DNA of 64,000 bases, taken from contig NC_092349.1 of NCBI RefSeq assembly GCF_963676685.1, positions 80,116,604-80,180,603 on the forward strand, in the 5' to 3' direction. This DNA is from Mytilus edulis. Its lineage: Eukaryota > Mollusca > Bivalvia > Mytilida > Mytilidae. A program made the position numbers and the translations under genes. The notes beneath the pieces were generated by a model that worked only from the letters and a program-made list of their open reading frames with translations, had not been told where the DNA came from and did not search any database. Each line of letters begins with the position of its first letter. Positions within the stretch are counted from its first letter, which is position 1. Positions 37,620 to 51,500 of the stretch are shown here, piece by piece.

Positions 37620-38520
37620 AGTCATTTACGCTCATTTTTATACGACTGGAAAACTTTTTTTTTTGGATCGTATAATGGTATGATGTCGACGTCTACTGTC
37701 AGTGTGTCGTCGTCGTCTCACTCTGCGTCGTCCGAAGACATATTTGGTTTCAGGACAATGACTTTAATTAATGTGAATGCCACAAAAGAAAGCCTGGGAT
37801 TGATTTTGGGGATGATAGTTCTACCCGGGTTTAGGAATTAGGGTCCCAAAAGGGCCTAAAAACAAGCATTTTTCTACTTTCAGGATAATAATTTGTGTGT
37901 AAGCATATTGCAATTGCTCTGAAATTGCACCACAATGTTTTATACAACAAGTAAAAGATTTTGACTCATTTTGGGGTCTATGGTGTCAACAATTAAGAAT
38001 TAAGGGCCCAACAGAGGCCAAAAACAAGCATTTTTGTAGTCTATGGACAATAACTTGTGTGTTAGTGTATGGATCTCTCCAGAGGCGGATCCAGCCATTT
38101 TAAAAAGGGGGGTTCCCAACCCAGGACAAAGGGGGGTTCAATTATATGTCCCCATTCAAATGCATTGATCGGCCAAAAAAAGGGGATAAAACACACGGAC
38201 CCCCCCCCCCCCCCTGGATCCGCCAATGCTCTCCGACATTGCACAAAGTTCCATATAACAAAAGGAAGGCTGGGATTGTGTTTGGGCGTTATTGTCTCAT
38301 TCATGCAGGAATTAGGGACCATAAAAGGGCCCATAAAACAAGCATTTTTCTAGTTTCCAGACAATAACTTGTTGTAGTTTACAGTCAATAACTTGTGTTT
38401 AAGTTTATAAATCTCTCTGAAATTATACCTTAAGCTTCCATACTTCAAAGGGATGGTTATGGGGTTGTGACTTGAATCATTTAGCAATTAGGGGCAAAAT
38501 AAAGGGGGGATACCAAGGTC
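37620..38520 (+). repeat. Dispersed repeat block interrupted by a MITE
   Basis: Begins with ATACGACTGGAAAACTTT and a GTCGTCGTC-rich tract, then units with TGGGATTGATTTTGGGG, AATTAGGGTCCCAAAAGGGC and AAACAAGCATTTTTCTA, repeated about three times (near 37790, 37970, 38270). It is related to 24481-25100. MITE copy C is inserted at 38080-38228. Confidence 0.6.
38080..38228 (+). mobile_element. MITE, GGCGGATCCAG family, copy C
   Basis: CAGAGGCGGATCCAG to CTGGATCCGCCAATG, flanked by CTCTC on both sides (38075-38079, 38229-38233). The interior matches copies A, B and D. Open frames of 73-94 aa over it are artefacts. Confidence 0.85.
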
Positions 38521-39084
38521 TTTTCTGGTAGAAGGACAATTTAGACAATTTAAAAGCAGTGAGAGGGAGGTAATCCAATTTGAATTTAAAGAATACTGTT
38601 AAATATATGTGTAATTATCTTCCTTACACCGTTTGAAAATTATGTATTAAGAAATGATGATTGTCTTGAGATGATTAGCTGTAAAAAAAAATGTCATTTT
38701 ATATTTTAATATTTTATGATGTATTTAAATAAGTAGTTATTCAGTGTTAAAAACTCCATTAGAAATTTGAATTGAGATTATTTTTTGGAATACGGGAAAG
38801 GGGGAGGTGAAAAAAATGGAAGGGGGGGGGGGGGGGGGGGGTAAATAAGAATTTATGGGGGGTACAATTTTTCTCATTTCAGATTGCAGAAATTAAAATA
38901 AAAATTTCTTCAAATATTTTTTTAGGCGATTAAATATTCAACAGAGTGTATTGCTCAAAAGCACATATTTTTTTTAAAGTTCATTAGACCACATTCATTC
39001 TGTGTTAGAAACCTATTCTTTGTCAACTATTTCATCCAAATCCAAATTTAGAATGTTATTACTATGAGAATAACGAAACCGGCA

Positions 39085-39245
39085 CAGGGGCGGATACAGC
39101 CATTTTAAAAGGGGGGGGGGGGGGTCCTAACCCAGGACAAAGGGGGGGGTTCCAATTACATGTCCCCATTCAAATGCATTGATCGTCCAAAAAAGGGGGG
39201 GTTCCAACCCCCGGAACCCCCCCCCCCCTTCTGGATCCGCGCCTG
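39085..39245 (+). mobile_element. MITE, GGCGGATCCAG family, copy D (INO80B upstream region)
   Basis: CAGGGGCGGATACAG to CTGGATCCGCGCCTG, flanked by CGGCA at 39080-39084 and 39246-39250. It ends 260 bp before the INO80B start codon, so it may sit in the promoter or 5' UTR. Confidence 0.85.
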
Positions 39246-39504
39246 CGGCAAGAAATGCAAAGTAGCATATATATATCGAAAAGCAGTACCACGGTTGTCC
39301 ATGTAACATGGTGGTGTTCCTATAGAGGAAGAATATACAATATACACACGAAACAAAGATCCGGTTTGCTGAAAGTTGGTCCTAGTTGAGGAAATTTGAC
39401 TGCATAGTAATTTCTGTTCGGAAATTTTGTATTTACTTCCGGTCAAAAACACACAAGTCCCCTCTTTTTACAATAATTTCTTAAGCTTTTTAGCCTTCTA
39501 TAAT

Positions 39505-39550
39505 ATGGGGAAGAGGAAAGAATCTGGTACAGAGGAAGAACTAATCATCG
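39505..39550 (+). CDS. INO80B: INO80B exon 1
   Basis: ATG GGG AAG AGG AAA... gives MGKRKESGTEEELII, then the donor ATCG|GTAGGT. It ends in phase 1; the leftover G joins exon 2 to make Asp. This is the only start compatible with the downstream frame; the transcription start was not determined. Confidence 0.85.
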
Positions 39551-42500
39551 GTAGGTGCTTCTTTATATAACTGTTGATCGTTTGTAGATGTCTAAAACAA
39601 TAAGAGGCTCTAGTCTATGTGTCGCTTACTTCGGAATAATTTCTAGTCAAATCGGCACCTGGTTAATCTGGTCAAATCGGCACCCGGTATAGTCAGATCG
39701 GCACCTAGTCAAATTGGCACCTGGTTAAAAAGTAAAAACACAAAAATACTGAACTCCGAGGAAAATTCAAAAAGGAAAATCAAAAATCAAAAGGCAAAAT
39801 CAAAAGTCCAAACACATCAAACGAATGGATAACAACTGTCATATTCCTGACTTGGTACAGGCATTTTCTAATGTAGAAAATGGTGGATTGAACCTGGTTT
39901 TATAGCTAGCTAAACCTCTCACTTGTATGACAGTCGCATCAAATTCCATTACATTGTCAACGATGTATGAACAAAACAAACATACTCAAAGAGTAAAAAT
40001 GTCAAAAATAGGGGTACAACAGTCAATATTGTGTTATCATCTTAATATCACTACATAAACAACAAATGTAACAAAGTAGCACAAAAAGGCATACATCAAA
40101 TTTAACATTCTCATTTTGCTTTTCTTATACGGCTGAATTTATCTATGTCATTGTGTATGTAAAGTCTACCCATAAATGAAAGAAGGTTTTCATTACTGGT
40201 GTAAAATTGCGCGTTTGAAATTCGCACAGGTAATTTTGTCGTATGACGGCATACATAAATGCAGACTCACGTAAAGTAGATATAACAAAAAACAGACTTA
40301 CAGTAAAAATAATAAATAAAATAATGGTGTGGTTCAAAGTATGACGGGACACATAAGTACAGTTTCACGTCAAATACGGCTGAATTTATCTATGTAAAGT
40401 CTACCCATAAATGATAGAAGGTTTTTATTACTGGTGTAAAATTGCGCGTTTGAAATTCGCACAGGTAGACATAAAGATAATTTTGTCGTATGACGGCATA
40501 CATAAATGCAGACTCACGTAAAGTAGATATAACAAAAACCAGATTTAACAGTAAAAGTAATAATAATAAATAAAATAATGGTGTGGTTCAAAGTATGACA
40601 GGATACATAAGTACAGTTTCACGTCAAATGTATATCATAAAAAACAGACTAAACAGAAAAAGTAGTCTTATTGAATAAAATAGTTTAGTCATTCATAGTA
40701 TGTCAAGATCCTTAAGTAAAAGTAATATCAATAAATGAAATAATTTTGCCGTTCAAAGTATGTGGTTTTACGTAACCACAGAGTCACTTCAAATGAATAT
40801 CTAAAAAAGACATATAAAAGAATACTATAATACGTAATTAAGATGATAACAAACGTCAGTACGAAAAATCTATACTTCAAGACCATCTTGTATTATTTGT
40901 GAAGTTGATACGGAATATTTATCAACAAGTTCTGGGTATCTTCCGATGAACTTTTTTAGAAAAAGGACGAGACGTTCTTTGACATACCCCTGGTTCATCA
41001 ATTTTCTGCTCAGACACTGGTGACGTTTTACAAAGTCTGAATAGGAGCTGCAAGCTCTTGAATACCTAATAAGTTGGGAAATGTATATTCCATATGCAGG
41101 TGAAGTTGGTATATTACTACTAAGGTGGGGGAAATTGATAATTTCAAAATTAAAATCGTCTCGTTTGTCATAGATTCTGGTACTGAGATGACTGTGTATG
41201 TCAAATTCGAGGTATAAGTCTAAAAATGAGGCAGAGGAAGCCGTGTCTGTGGTCTCTTTAATTTCTAGTTCTGGTGGGTATATTAATGGAATCCAATCAG
41301 AAAAGTTCGGATTGTTAATGGAAAGAACATCATCAATATATCTGAAAGTGAAATTAAATAACCTGGCTTCTTTGATCTTCTTGTTTTTGACAAGTGTCTG
41401 AAGGAACTCCGATTCATATGAAAATAAGAAGAGGTCGGCAAGGAGAGGCGCACAGTTCGTTCCCATAGGAATGCCGACAATTTGTTGAAAAAGTCTACCT
41501 CCAAATTCAACAAATATGTTGTCAATAAGAAACTCCAGCATACTGATCACTTGTTCCTCTGTGTAGTATGTTTTACCCTTTTGTTCCTTATTAACAAAAT
41601 ATGCCTTATGGTATACCAAAGTGATAAATTTATAGCGTATGCTACCATTTTTATGATGAAAAGCATTGTGAATTATTTCTTTTAGACGGGTTTTCAATTT
41701 CACATGGGGAATGGTTGTATACAAGGTTGAAAAATCAAAAGTTTTAATAGAACTAATTTCAGAAAAAGACCGAGATTTAAAATTATCCAGAAGTTCTTTA
41801 GAGTTTTTCAGAATCCACATACATGTATGGTTAATACCACTACGTGAGTAAACAGTTTCACAGTATATCTGAAGACCCTCTTTAACTGCGGACAGAATTT
41901 TGGTCAATCTAATGGACAATTCTTTAGTAAAGCGGCACTTGATATAGTCAAATCGGCAGCCACGTTAGAAGTGTTAAGGTTCATCATAACAAATGGAAAA
42001 ATATGGCCGTATTATCACCTCAAAAACTACTCTGTGTACAGACTTACCTGTGCTGTTTGAAAAGTTTTAATGCCTAGCATCCACTAGATATATAAAAGTT
42101 AAATGCATTTTGTGTTTAAGAAAGATAAAATCTTTCTTGGTTTTTGATGGGCATTTTGTTTTAATTATATATATATATATACAATGATATATGGGATATT
42201 GGATATATTTTATGCATTTTTTAACCAGTTGAGCATTTTGCAAGATTGTTGGTTTAATGCTGTTTAAACTTTCCTGAAAAAAACCACCATGATTGCTAAT
42301 TATGTTGTACATGCATATGTTGTATGAAAGTTTGAATTGTTGAAAGTAACTCACAGTTTTCCGTTTTACTATTGCTTCTAATTGTCTCATTGTTAGACAA
42401 CAGCTAGTGTAAGGGCTTCATAGTTTCTTATGAAGCTTTTGAAGAATAAAACATCAATAACTACCTTTATACTGTTGAACAACAAACATATTAACTACAT

Positions 42501-45500
42501 GTACTTGATTAAAGATAATAATCAATTGAAAAGAAAAAATCGGTCATAGAATGTTAAAGACCATATTATATCAAATATTATTGGATGACGAATTGACTTT
42601 AAATAGATGCTGAATTGATTTTAAATAGGTGTTGACTTGCCTAGATGCTGCTGTAACCAGTTGCCGATTTGACTTTTTCTATGGGTGGCGATTTGACTTG
42701 TACCCCTTACCTTGGTCTATGTGCATATAAATTTCAACAACGGACACTCTCCAACATATGATTGTAGACAAGAATAGAATTCATGACGAAATCAGTTTAC
42801 ATGATCGATGAAGAAGAATTTTTTTTAAAGATTACAAAAATTTATGAAAAATTGTGAAAAAATTTACTTTAACATTTTCAAAGGGCAATAACTCATGGAA
42901 CGGTCAATTGACAATTTTGATCATCCGACTTATTTGTAGAGTTTACTTTTTTACAATTTACTTTCTGAACATTTTTGCTGTTTTCAGTTTATCTAATATA
43001 ACAGTAAACATGGTAAAGATAATGACAAAAAAACTGAAAATTTTCCTTTAAATTACCAATTCAGGGGCTAAACCCATCAACAGGGTGTCTGATGTGTGTG
43101 AAAAGATTTTTTGAAAACCTAAAAGATACAAAAATTACAAAAAATTGTGAAAAATTAACTTTAAAGGGCAATACCTCCTTATGAGATCAATTGACAACTT
43201 TGGTCAAGTGTACTTATTTGTAGCTCTTACTTTTCTGAACAATTTTGCTGTTAACAGTTTATCTCTATCTATTCTAATGTTCAAGATATTAACCAAAAAT
43301 TGCAAAATTTCCTTAAAATTACAAATTCAGGGGCAGCAACCCAACAACTGGTTGTCTGATGCGTCTGAAAATACATTGTATCTGGACAATGTATTGTCCA
43401 TTTGTATCTACAGATCCTCCTTGATTTATGTTGAGAAGTTGGTATCATTTTGTGAGCTCTGCTTGCAGTACCTCTACATGTATTTGTATATAACATCAAA
43501 GATCAAGTTAAGCATGTTTAAGATACAATGAACTTAAGATGTGATGTATATTAACATGTATAAATTCACTTCTAAAAGTTTGACATCAGTAGACATGGTA
43601 GATAATGATTGAAATTTGATATTTTACAGATTCCCCTCCAGGAAGCTCACACAAGAAACACAAAAAACATAAGAAAAAGCATAAAAAGAAAAAGGAAGGT
43701 GATCTTGAAGAACTTTCATCACCAAAACCATCAATAAAACTGAAATTGAGAATTGGTGGTGAAACTTTGGGAACTAAAAGGTTTGTGGTATAAAATCACC
43801 AGTACCTGTATGTAATATTTAGATATTGTAGTAAAAACGTCACATATATATATGCTTGTTTGAAGTACATGTACATGATGTGTACATATGGTATTTAACA
43901 AAAGAAATAATTTGAAATCAGACCTATGCCTTTGAACAAAATAGACTAATTATTGATTTATTTTGAAAACTTTACAAAATAGGATGCCACATTGTTAAAA
44001 GTATGTTGTATTTCAACAAGATGATTTATAACATCTGTTGTACAATGCTGAATAAAATATTATCTTGTATAATCTGTATTACTAGTATATAAATAAATAT
44101 TCTATGTAAAAATAAGAAGATGTGGTATGATTGCCAATGAATAAATTCTCCACAAAAGACCAAATGACACAGAGAAATTAACAACTATAGGTCACCTAGA
44201 GCCTTCAACAATGACTAAAACACATACCGCATAGTCAGCAATAAGAAGTCCTGAAATGACAACATTTCCTTTGATATATTATTGCATTAAGAAATATATT
44301 TACCTATTTATTAACCTACTAATTTTTTTATTTTTCATATATGCAGTGTACAAACAATAAATAAAGAATCATCAGATGAGTCACAAGATCAGATTATAGA
44401 TGTCATGAATGATTCCTCAGCATCAACAGGTAGGTTACATGATCAGATTATAGATGTCATGAATGATTTCTCTGCCTCAACAAGTAGGTCACATGACCAA
44501 GGGCCACATGATCATATTATAGATGTCATGAATGATTCCTCGTCATCAACAGATAGAACACAAGATCAGATTATAGATGTCATGAATGATTCCTCATCAT
44601 CAACAAGTAGGTCACATGATCAGATTATAGATGTCATGAATGATTCCTCAGCATCAACAGGTAGGTCACATGACCAATGGTCACACGATCAGATCATAGA
44701 TGACATGAAAGATTTCTGGGCATCAACAGTTTAGTCACGCGATGATGACAATAACAGATAATGTATGTCAAGAATGATTCTGGGCATCAATAGGTGGGTC
44801 ACGTGCCAAGATCAGATTGAAGATGTTCTGAATGATTTTTCAATATGATATGAAGGTTTCTTTAACTACAAACAATATGTCATAGACTGAAAGAGCAGAG
44901 CATCTAGTATTATTCCTGTATTATTTCTATGTCACCAGCTTAAACAAAACAATACCTGACGCAAACAAAACAATGCCTGACCTAAATAAAACAATGCCTG
45001 ACTTAAACAAAACAATGCCTGACTTAAACAAAACAATGACTTAAACAAAACAATGCCCGACTTAAACAAAATAATACCTGACGTAAACAAAACAAAGCCA
45101 GACTTAAACAAAACAATACCTGACGCAAACAAAACAATGCCTGACTTAAACAAAACAATACCTGACGTAAACAAAACAATGCCTGACTTAAACAAAACAT
45201 ACTGACTACATTCTATAAACCTCTTTATGGTGTACAGTTTTTATTGACATCCATTTTGTTATTTGTTAGAGATCAAGGAGGAACCAACAGAGAAGAAGCC
45301 AGATGTAGATACATCAGATGAAGAGAAACAATGGTTGGATGCTCTGGAGAAAGGCAACTTAGATGATTCTGGTATGCTTAGGAGAAGTAAAGATCCTAAA
45401 ATGTTAACTGCCAGACAGGTACAGTTTTTAAAGCAATTGCTTTTATGCCGTCGCGTATGGCCATCTTTGTGACCCAGATCAGAGACTCCGCCCATATCAA

Positions 45501-48500
45501 GCCATAGTATTTTGTTAAACAGGCTCCTGGTCAGTCATTCTTTAACACCTATGTATGTTTTCTAATGCAATACATAGCTTGAAACTTTAAAAAAAAGTTA
45601 GTGGATTTAAGAAGTTTCAGAATATGTTCTTGTAGATGTATTTTTGTATTTAAAGGGTCAATCGTTTGACTATCAAATAACATAGAAGTCCGAGTGAAAA
45701 AAGGTACATTTTTATAAATGCGATTCCGTTTTCCGCCGTTCGTACGATGTTTCAACAAAATATGGATTCATTTCAGTTGTTGATTTAGCATTGAAAATTT
45801 AACTGAATTATCTCCTAATAAATACGGTTTTTTATGTTTAATTTGTGTTTCTTTAAGAGGTCAGGTGCTCTTGTTCATTCATAAAATTATCGTTCATTCA
45901 TACATTTATCGTAAAATCAAAATCACTACACAGGTTAATGCGTAGTGTCAAATTATTACCTGTAATCTAAAAATAGACAAACTTTATTTGCGCAAATAAT
46001 TTAGCGGAACGAAACCCTTGTTGAAAACACATAACAATAAGTTCGTTTTCCTTTTCTGTCAAAACTCCGTAATATTTATCGATCACCTTACTAATGAAAT
46101 GGCCCCGTCCAAACGTAGTAGATGCCAAGTCGGTCCAGATGAAGAGATATTTACAATTTGGAATTTTCTAGTTTATTAATACATAGATTTTAAATATCAT
46201 GATCAAAACTGGGTTTGCATAACAAATGTGAGATGAAACCATTATCCTCGTCTTTTCAGTGAACAAGTCTACTACGTTTGTTGACACTCGACGGTACACC
46301 ATGTTAGCAATTTTATTTCACATGTTTTCGAAATATTGAAGATCATTTTTCGCAATGTTTCCTGAAAATTGATAAATATCAAAGCAACGTAGAGCTGTTT
46401 GTTCTTGTTCCTATAATAAAATTGAGAATGGAAATGGGGAATTTGTCAAAGAGACAACAACCCGACCATAGAAAAACATACAACAGCAGAATTAAGGTCA
46501 CCAACAGGTCTTCAATGCAGCGAAAAATTCCTGCACCCGGAGGCGTCCTTCAGCTGGCCCCTATACAATATGCAATATATATACTAGTTCAGTGATAACG
46601 ATTTAATGTCATGTTTGTCTGTGATGACCCCCCTTTTCGGGATTGCATGAGAATTGTAGTTATCTCGTACCCACATGCACTTGTTTCTATCCATAGGAAG
46701 GTCGACTATCCATATAAAACTATTTATATGGATAATCGACCTTCCTATGGATAGAAACAAGTGCCTGTGCTCGTACTGCATCAGAAGGACACATATCAAC
46801 TGAGCAATAATGTTTGGAACTTAGTTTTAAAAATGATGACAAAGTAACATTATGAAAATATTTTTATTAAGCTGAAATATACATTTATTCTTTACATGTT
46901 TATGTCTTAAAAGATATTTTATTTCTTTCCCGTTTTTTAACATTTGCGTCTGGAAAGTTGAAATGTTTTAACTTAATCATTTGTGTTAATAGTTAAATAT
47001 AAATTAATAATGAAAATTGTTAAAATTAAATCAATAAAGGAAATTATTGCCAAGGAAGTTACAAACACTACCAGGGGATAATCCATGATGATTTCTTTTT
47101 GAGTTATATGTTTCAGCACATGTATATTTGACCCCAACTTTAGCCTGGTAAACGTGTTGTCTCCTTGTGAAATATAAAACATATTAAAAATGACTTTCTG
47201 CTAAAGTCTTTTATTTATATAAAGTTAAAACCTTCTTACTTTTAACTAGACAACACTCATGTCAGGTTTAATTCTTGTATATATGTGGATGAAAAATAAA
47301 AGTCCCCAAACATTAACATGGCAGCAATTGCTTTTACAGCCTTTAAGGCTTTGATTATTGTACTAAATAAAATTAATTTTACTCCTGGTGTAAACCAATA
47401 ACTCATGTCAATAAAATAAATTTTGATTTACTATACGATGCCTCAAAAGCTGAAATGCCTGATGCATACATACATTTTTGTTCATGGTTACTGATATGTT
47501 AAAAAACGAAGAAAGTGAGTATTTCTTGTTCTCAATTGACTTCATCATTTGTACTCTGAGTGATAGTTGTCTTATTAGAGCCCCGCCAAAGGCGGGTCCC
47601 CTATAGTGATCAGTCCGTCCGTCTGTAACACTTTGTGTCCGCTCCATATCTAGAGAACCATTATGATTTCATACTTTATACTTTACATGTTTATTAACCA
47701 CCACCAGAGGGCGTGTCATGATGTATGTACAACTTCCTAGGTCAAAGGTCAAGGTAAAAAAACTTTGGTTTCAGTTGACAACCCTGTGTCCTGTGGTGAA
47801 GATCGTGTCCGCTCTATATCATGAGAACCGTTATGATTTCAAAGTTTATACTTGACATGTATATGAACCAACACCAGAGGGTGTGTCATAATTTATGAAC
47901 GACTGCCTAGGGCAAAGTTCAAGGTCAAAAACTTTGGTTTCAGTTGACAACCCCTTGTCCTATGGTAAAGATTGTGTCCACTCTATATCTTGAGAACCGT
48001 TATCATTTCAAAGTTTATACTTGACATGTATATAAACCAACACCAAAGGGTGTGTCATAATTTATGTGCAACTTCCTAGGTCAAAGGTCAAGGTCAAAAA
48101 CTTTGGTTTCAGTTGACAACCCAATGTCCTATGGTAAAGATCGTGTCCGCTCTATATCTTGAGAACCGTTATCATTTCAAAGTTTATACTTGACATGCAT
48201 ATAAACCAACACCAAAGGGTGTGTCATAATTTATTTACAACTTCCTAGGTCAAAGGTCAAGGTCAAAAACTTTGATTTCAATTGACAAACCCATGTCCTA
48301 TGGTAAAGATACAATTTTTTAATGCACATTATTCACAGCGGGGCCCACAGAGATGGCTCCCATCTCAATGATATCTAGTATTAGCACTCATATCACATCT
48401 CCTTATATTAACATCTGTAGCATACAACAAATATCATGATTATAACTTGAAAGAGGGATGACATAAAAAAAAAGTACTGCCACATGAAATATAGCTACTG

Positions 48501-51500
48501 GTTTAAATGAAGCAACAGTTCTATTTTCTGACCTTTTATTGTAGAGAGCATTATTTCATGGAGATCAACAAGAATTGATGCAGCTACCTTCAGGTATGAA
48601 TTATTTATGTCTAAATTTAGATAAGACCAGTAGTTCCGTAATTCTTGTATCATCAATATAAGAGGTGAGCAGAAATTGTCAGCAATGAAACAATATGGCA
48701 GCAGATCTTTTCAAGCTTAAATGACTAAATACTAAGCATAGAACTGTCTAAGAGAGGGGAAAGTAGACCAAAATTTTCATGATTTCTAACACTTGCTCAA
48801 TGTGGGCTTTAGGTTACAGCCACGTTGAAATATTATTATGTTAGTTATAGGCAGGTGGAATTATTTTACAATATAGGTTAATGATGGATGGAAGTAATAT
48901 AATTGACAGTTATAGACAAGTGTAACACTCTATTTATGTAGGCTATAAAATTGTTTTAGACCATTAATATTTGGGGCACTTTATGGCTTGCTGTTCATTG
49001 TGAGCCAAGGCTCTGTGTTGAAGGCTGTACTTTCACCTTTAATTGTTATCTGTTTATACAATATAACTTGGATGGAGAGTTGTCTCATTAGCACTCATAC
49101 AACATCTTATTTATATAAAGACAGTTGAAACTATTATTATCTTGGTTATATTTGTGATTTTGGGCCCTTTTATAGCTAACTAAGTGATGTGGGCTTTGTT
49201 TTTTGTTGAGGGTCGTGCGGTGACCTCTAGTTGTTAATTTCTGTGTTATTTGGTCTCTTTTGTAGAACAGTCTCATTGGCAATCATGCCAAATCTAAGTT
49301 TGAATACAAATACTGTGGATTCATCGTAATTTTTTGAATACCACTTTTCGTGGGTTTCGTGGATGTAGGTGAACCATAAATTTAAACTTTTCAACGATTA
49401 AAAATTTTATTAGGGCTCTTATGCAGCTTTTGGCAAAACATGGTAACTACGAAATAAATTAAATCGTTATAAAAAAAGGTATATGACAAGTGGAATTATA
49501 ATTATGTAGGTTTTGAAAAATTAGTATTGTTTTATTTTACAGGTTATAGACAGGTAGAATTAACAGAAGAACAAATGGCAAAGAGACAACAGAGAGCAAA
49601 GAAAAGAAGACAACAAGCTCATGAGAAAAGAGAAAAAGATAAAGTAAGTGGAATAAGAAAGGTTTAAACATGTGAATGGAGCACTGTAAAATCTTTCTTG
49701 AATGGTGATGACACAACACCATGATCAATAGAAACAAACTCATTAAGGAATAAAACAACAAAAAAATACAGTGAAGATTCCTCTACTTGAACCACAAAAA
49801 AATGTTTTGATTTTAGATAGAGGATAATAATTTTCTGCTATACTTATAGCAAATGTTATGTTCTAAATCTGCTTCAATCTAAAAATATGAATAAATTTAA
49901 CTGAGATACTGTAGACATAATTGATCTTTATTCAATATTTATGAATTTGTTTTCAAAACATTATACAGGCACTGAAATTTTTCACATTAATCTCACTAAA
50001 TCAAAACCTTATTTCTATGCCCCACCTACAATATTAGAGGGGCATTATGTTTTCTGGTCTGTGCGTCAGTCCGTCTGTCCCGCTTCAGGTTAAAGTTTTT
50101 GGTCCAGGTAGTTTTTAATGAAGTTGAAGTCCAATCGACTTCAAACTTAGAACACATGTTCCCTATGATATGATCTTTTTAATTTTAATGCAAAATTAGA
50201 GGGTATTCCCCAATTTCACGGTCCACTGAACATAGAAAATGATAGTGCGAGTGGGGCATTCGTGTACTGGGGACACATTCTTGTTATTAAGAGGCCTAAC
50301 GTCAAAAGTTTCACTTTGGCTTAATAGATTTATTGAAATAAAGCTTTTGGTATTGGAGTACTTGCCCGTTGATAATTATTTTGGTCTGCCCCTTAAAAAG
50401 TAAAAAAAACTTGGACTTAGGCATGGTGTTACTTGCAGTGGTGACAGCATCAACAATGTATCAGTTTGGTATTAGCTCAATTGAGTGGTATGTCAATGGT
50501 ATTTGGTCTACAGGTGTGTTATCACTGGCTCATCTTGTTTCCATGATTCTTCAAAAGATGAAAATAATAATAAAAGAAATGACATCCTTATGCAAAATAT
50601 AAAGCAATATCAACTTTGGTTATCAATTGTAAATAACTCATTATGAAATTTCTTAGTTTCATTTTAAGTTTTCTAGAATACTTTGTGAAACCTACAATAC
50701 ATGCTGGTATTTTTTATATTCTAATTTCAGAAACAGACACTTGACAGACTGCTGAAGAAACAGGAATCTAAAAATAAATCAATGAAGGTAATTAACCCAA
50801 GACAGCAAACTGACAACTGGAGCCTTGTGGTTGTTTGGTTGATCTATATCAGTCCATAAAACAATAATAATCTCCTGACCAGAAAAGTCATAGGCGGATC
50901 CAGGGGCGGATCCAGGGGGCCCTGGGGGCCTCGGCCCTCCCCCCCCCCCCCTTTTCGTGGGAAAAATTTGGTTGATTATATAGGGAATCACTGAAGCATG
51001 ACTGGAGCGGGCCTCCCCTTAGGAAAAGTTCTGGATTCGCCACTGAAAGTATATTGATCTAGAAAAAAACTTTTTGGTTGTTGTTAGAAATTTGTTTGAG
51101 CATCAAGGTCATATTTGAATCTTTGTTGGTTTTTCTTTAAGCAATAGTCAGGATATTCACTCTATTATAAACAACAAGTCCTAACAGAATTTTCCAATTG
51201 AGATATCAAAGTTCATTTAGTCATTTCAAAAACATCCAACAATCAATCAAAGTTCATTTCTCTCACTTTATTTTACAAAGGGAAATAATTCAATCTCAGT
51301 TATCCTAGATTTTGAACAGTTGACATCTACAAGTTTACTTGACTGTTGATAAAGATTATTATTCACTTAAATAAAAATATTCAGCTAGAATAAGATCTAC
51401 AAAGGTGTTTGCAGTTATTTTCCTTTTTTGACTTGAACAGAGAGCTTTCATTGTCTATTTTAAACTAACATAATAAAATGTTTGTGAAGAAATATTCTGA

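Noticed and set aside
38062..38367. Overlapping frames of 73-94 aa
   Set aside because: They lie over a MITE with long G/C runs; the same frames appear over other copies of the element.
26135..44429. TLCD exons 2 and 3 and INO80B exon 3 are all 83 nt long
   Set aside because: Looks striking, but with three short exons it is most simply coincidence; sequences and phases differ.
44932..45195. 87-aa minus-strand frame of repeated SGIVLFK
   Set aside because: Artefact of the 21-bp array inside INO80B intron 3.
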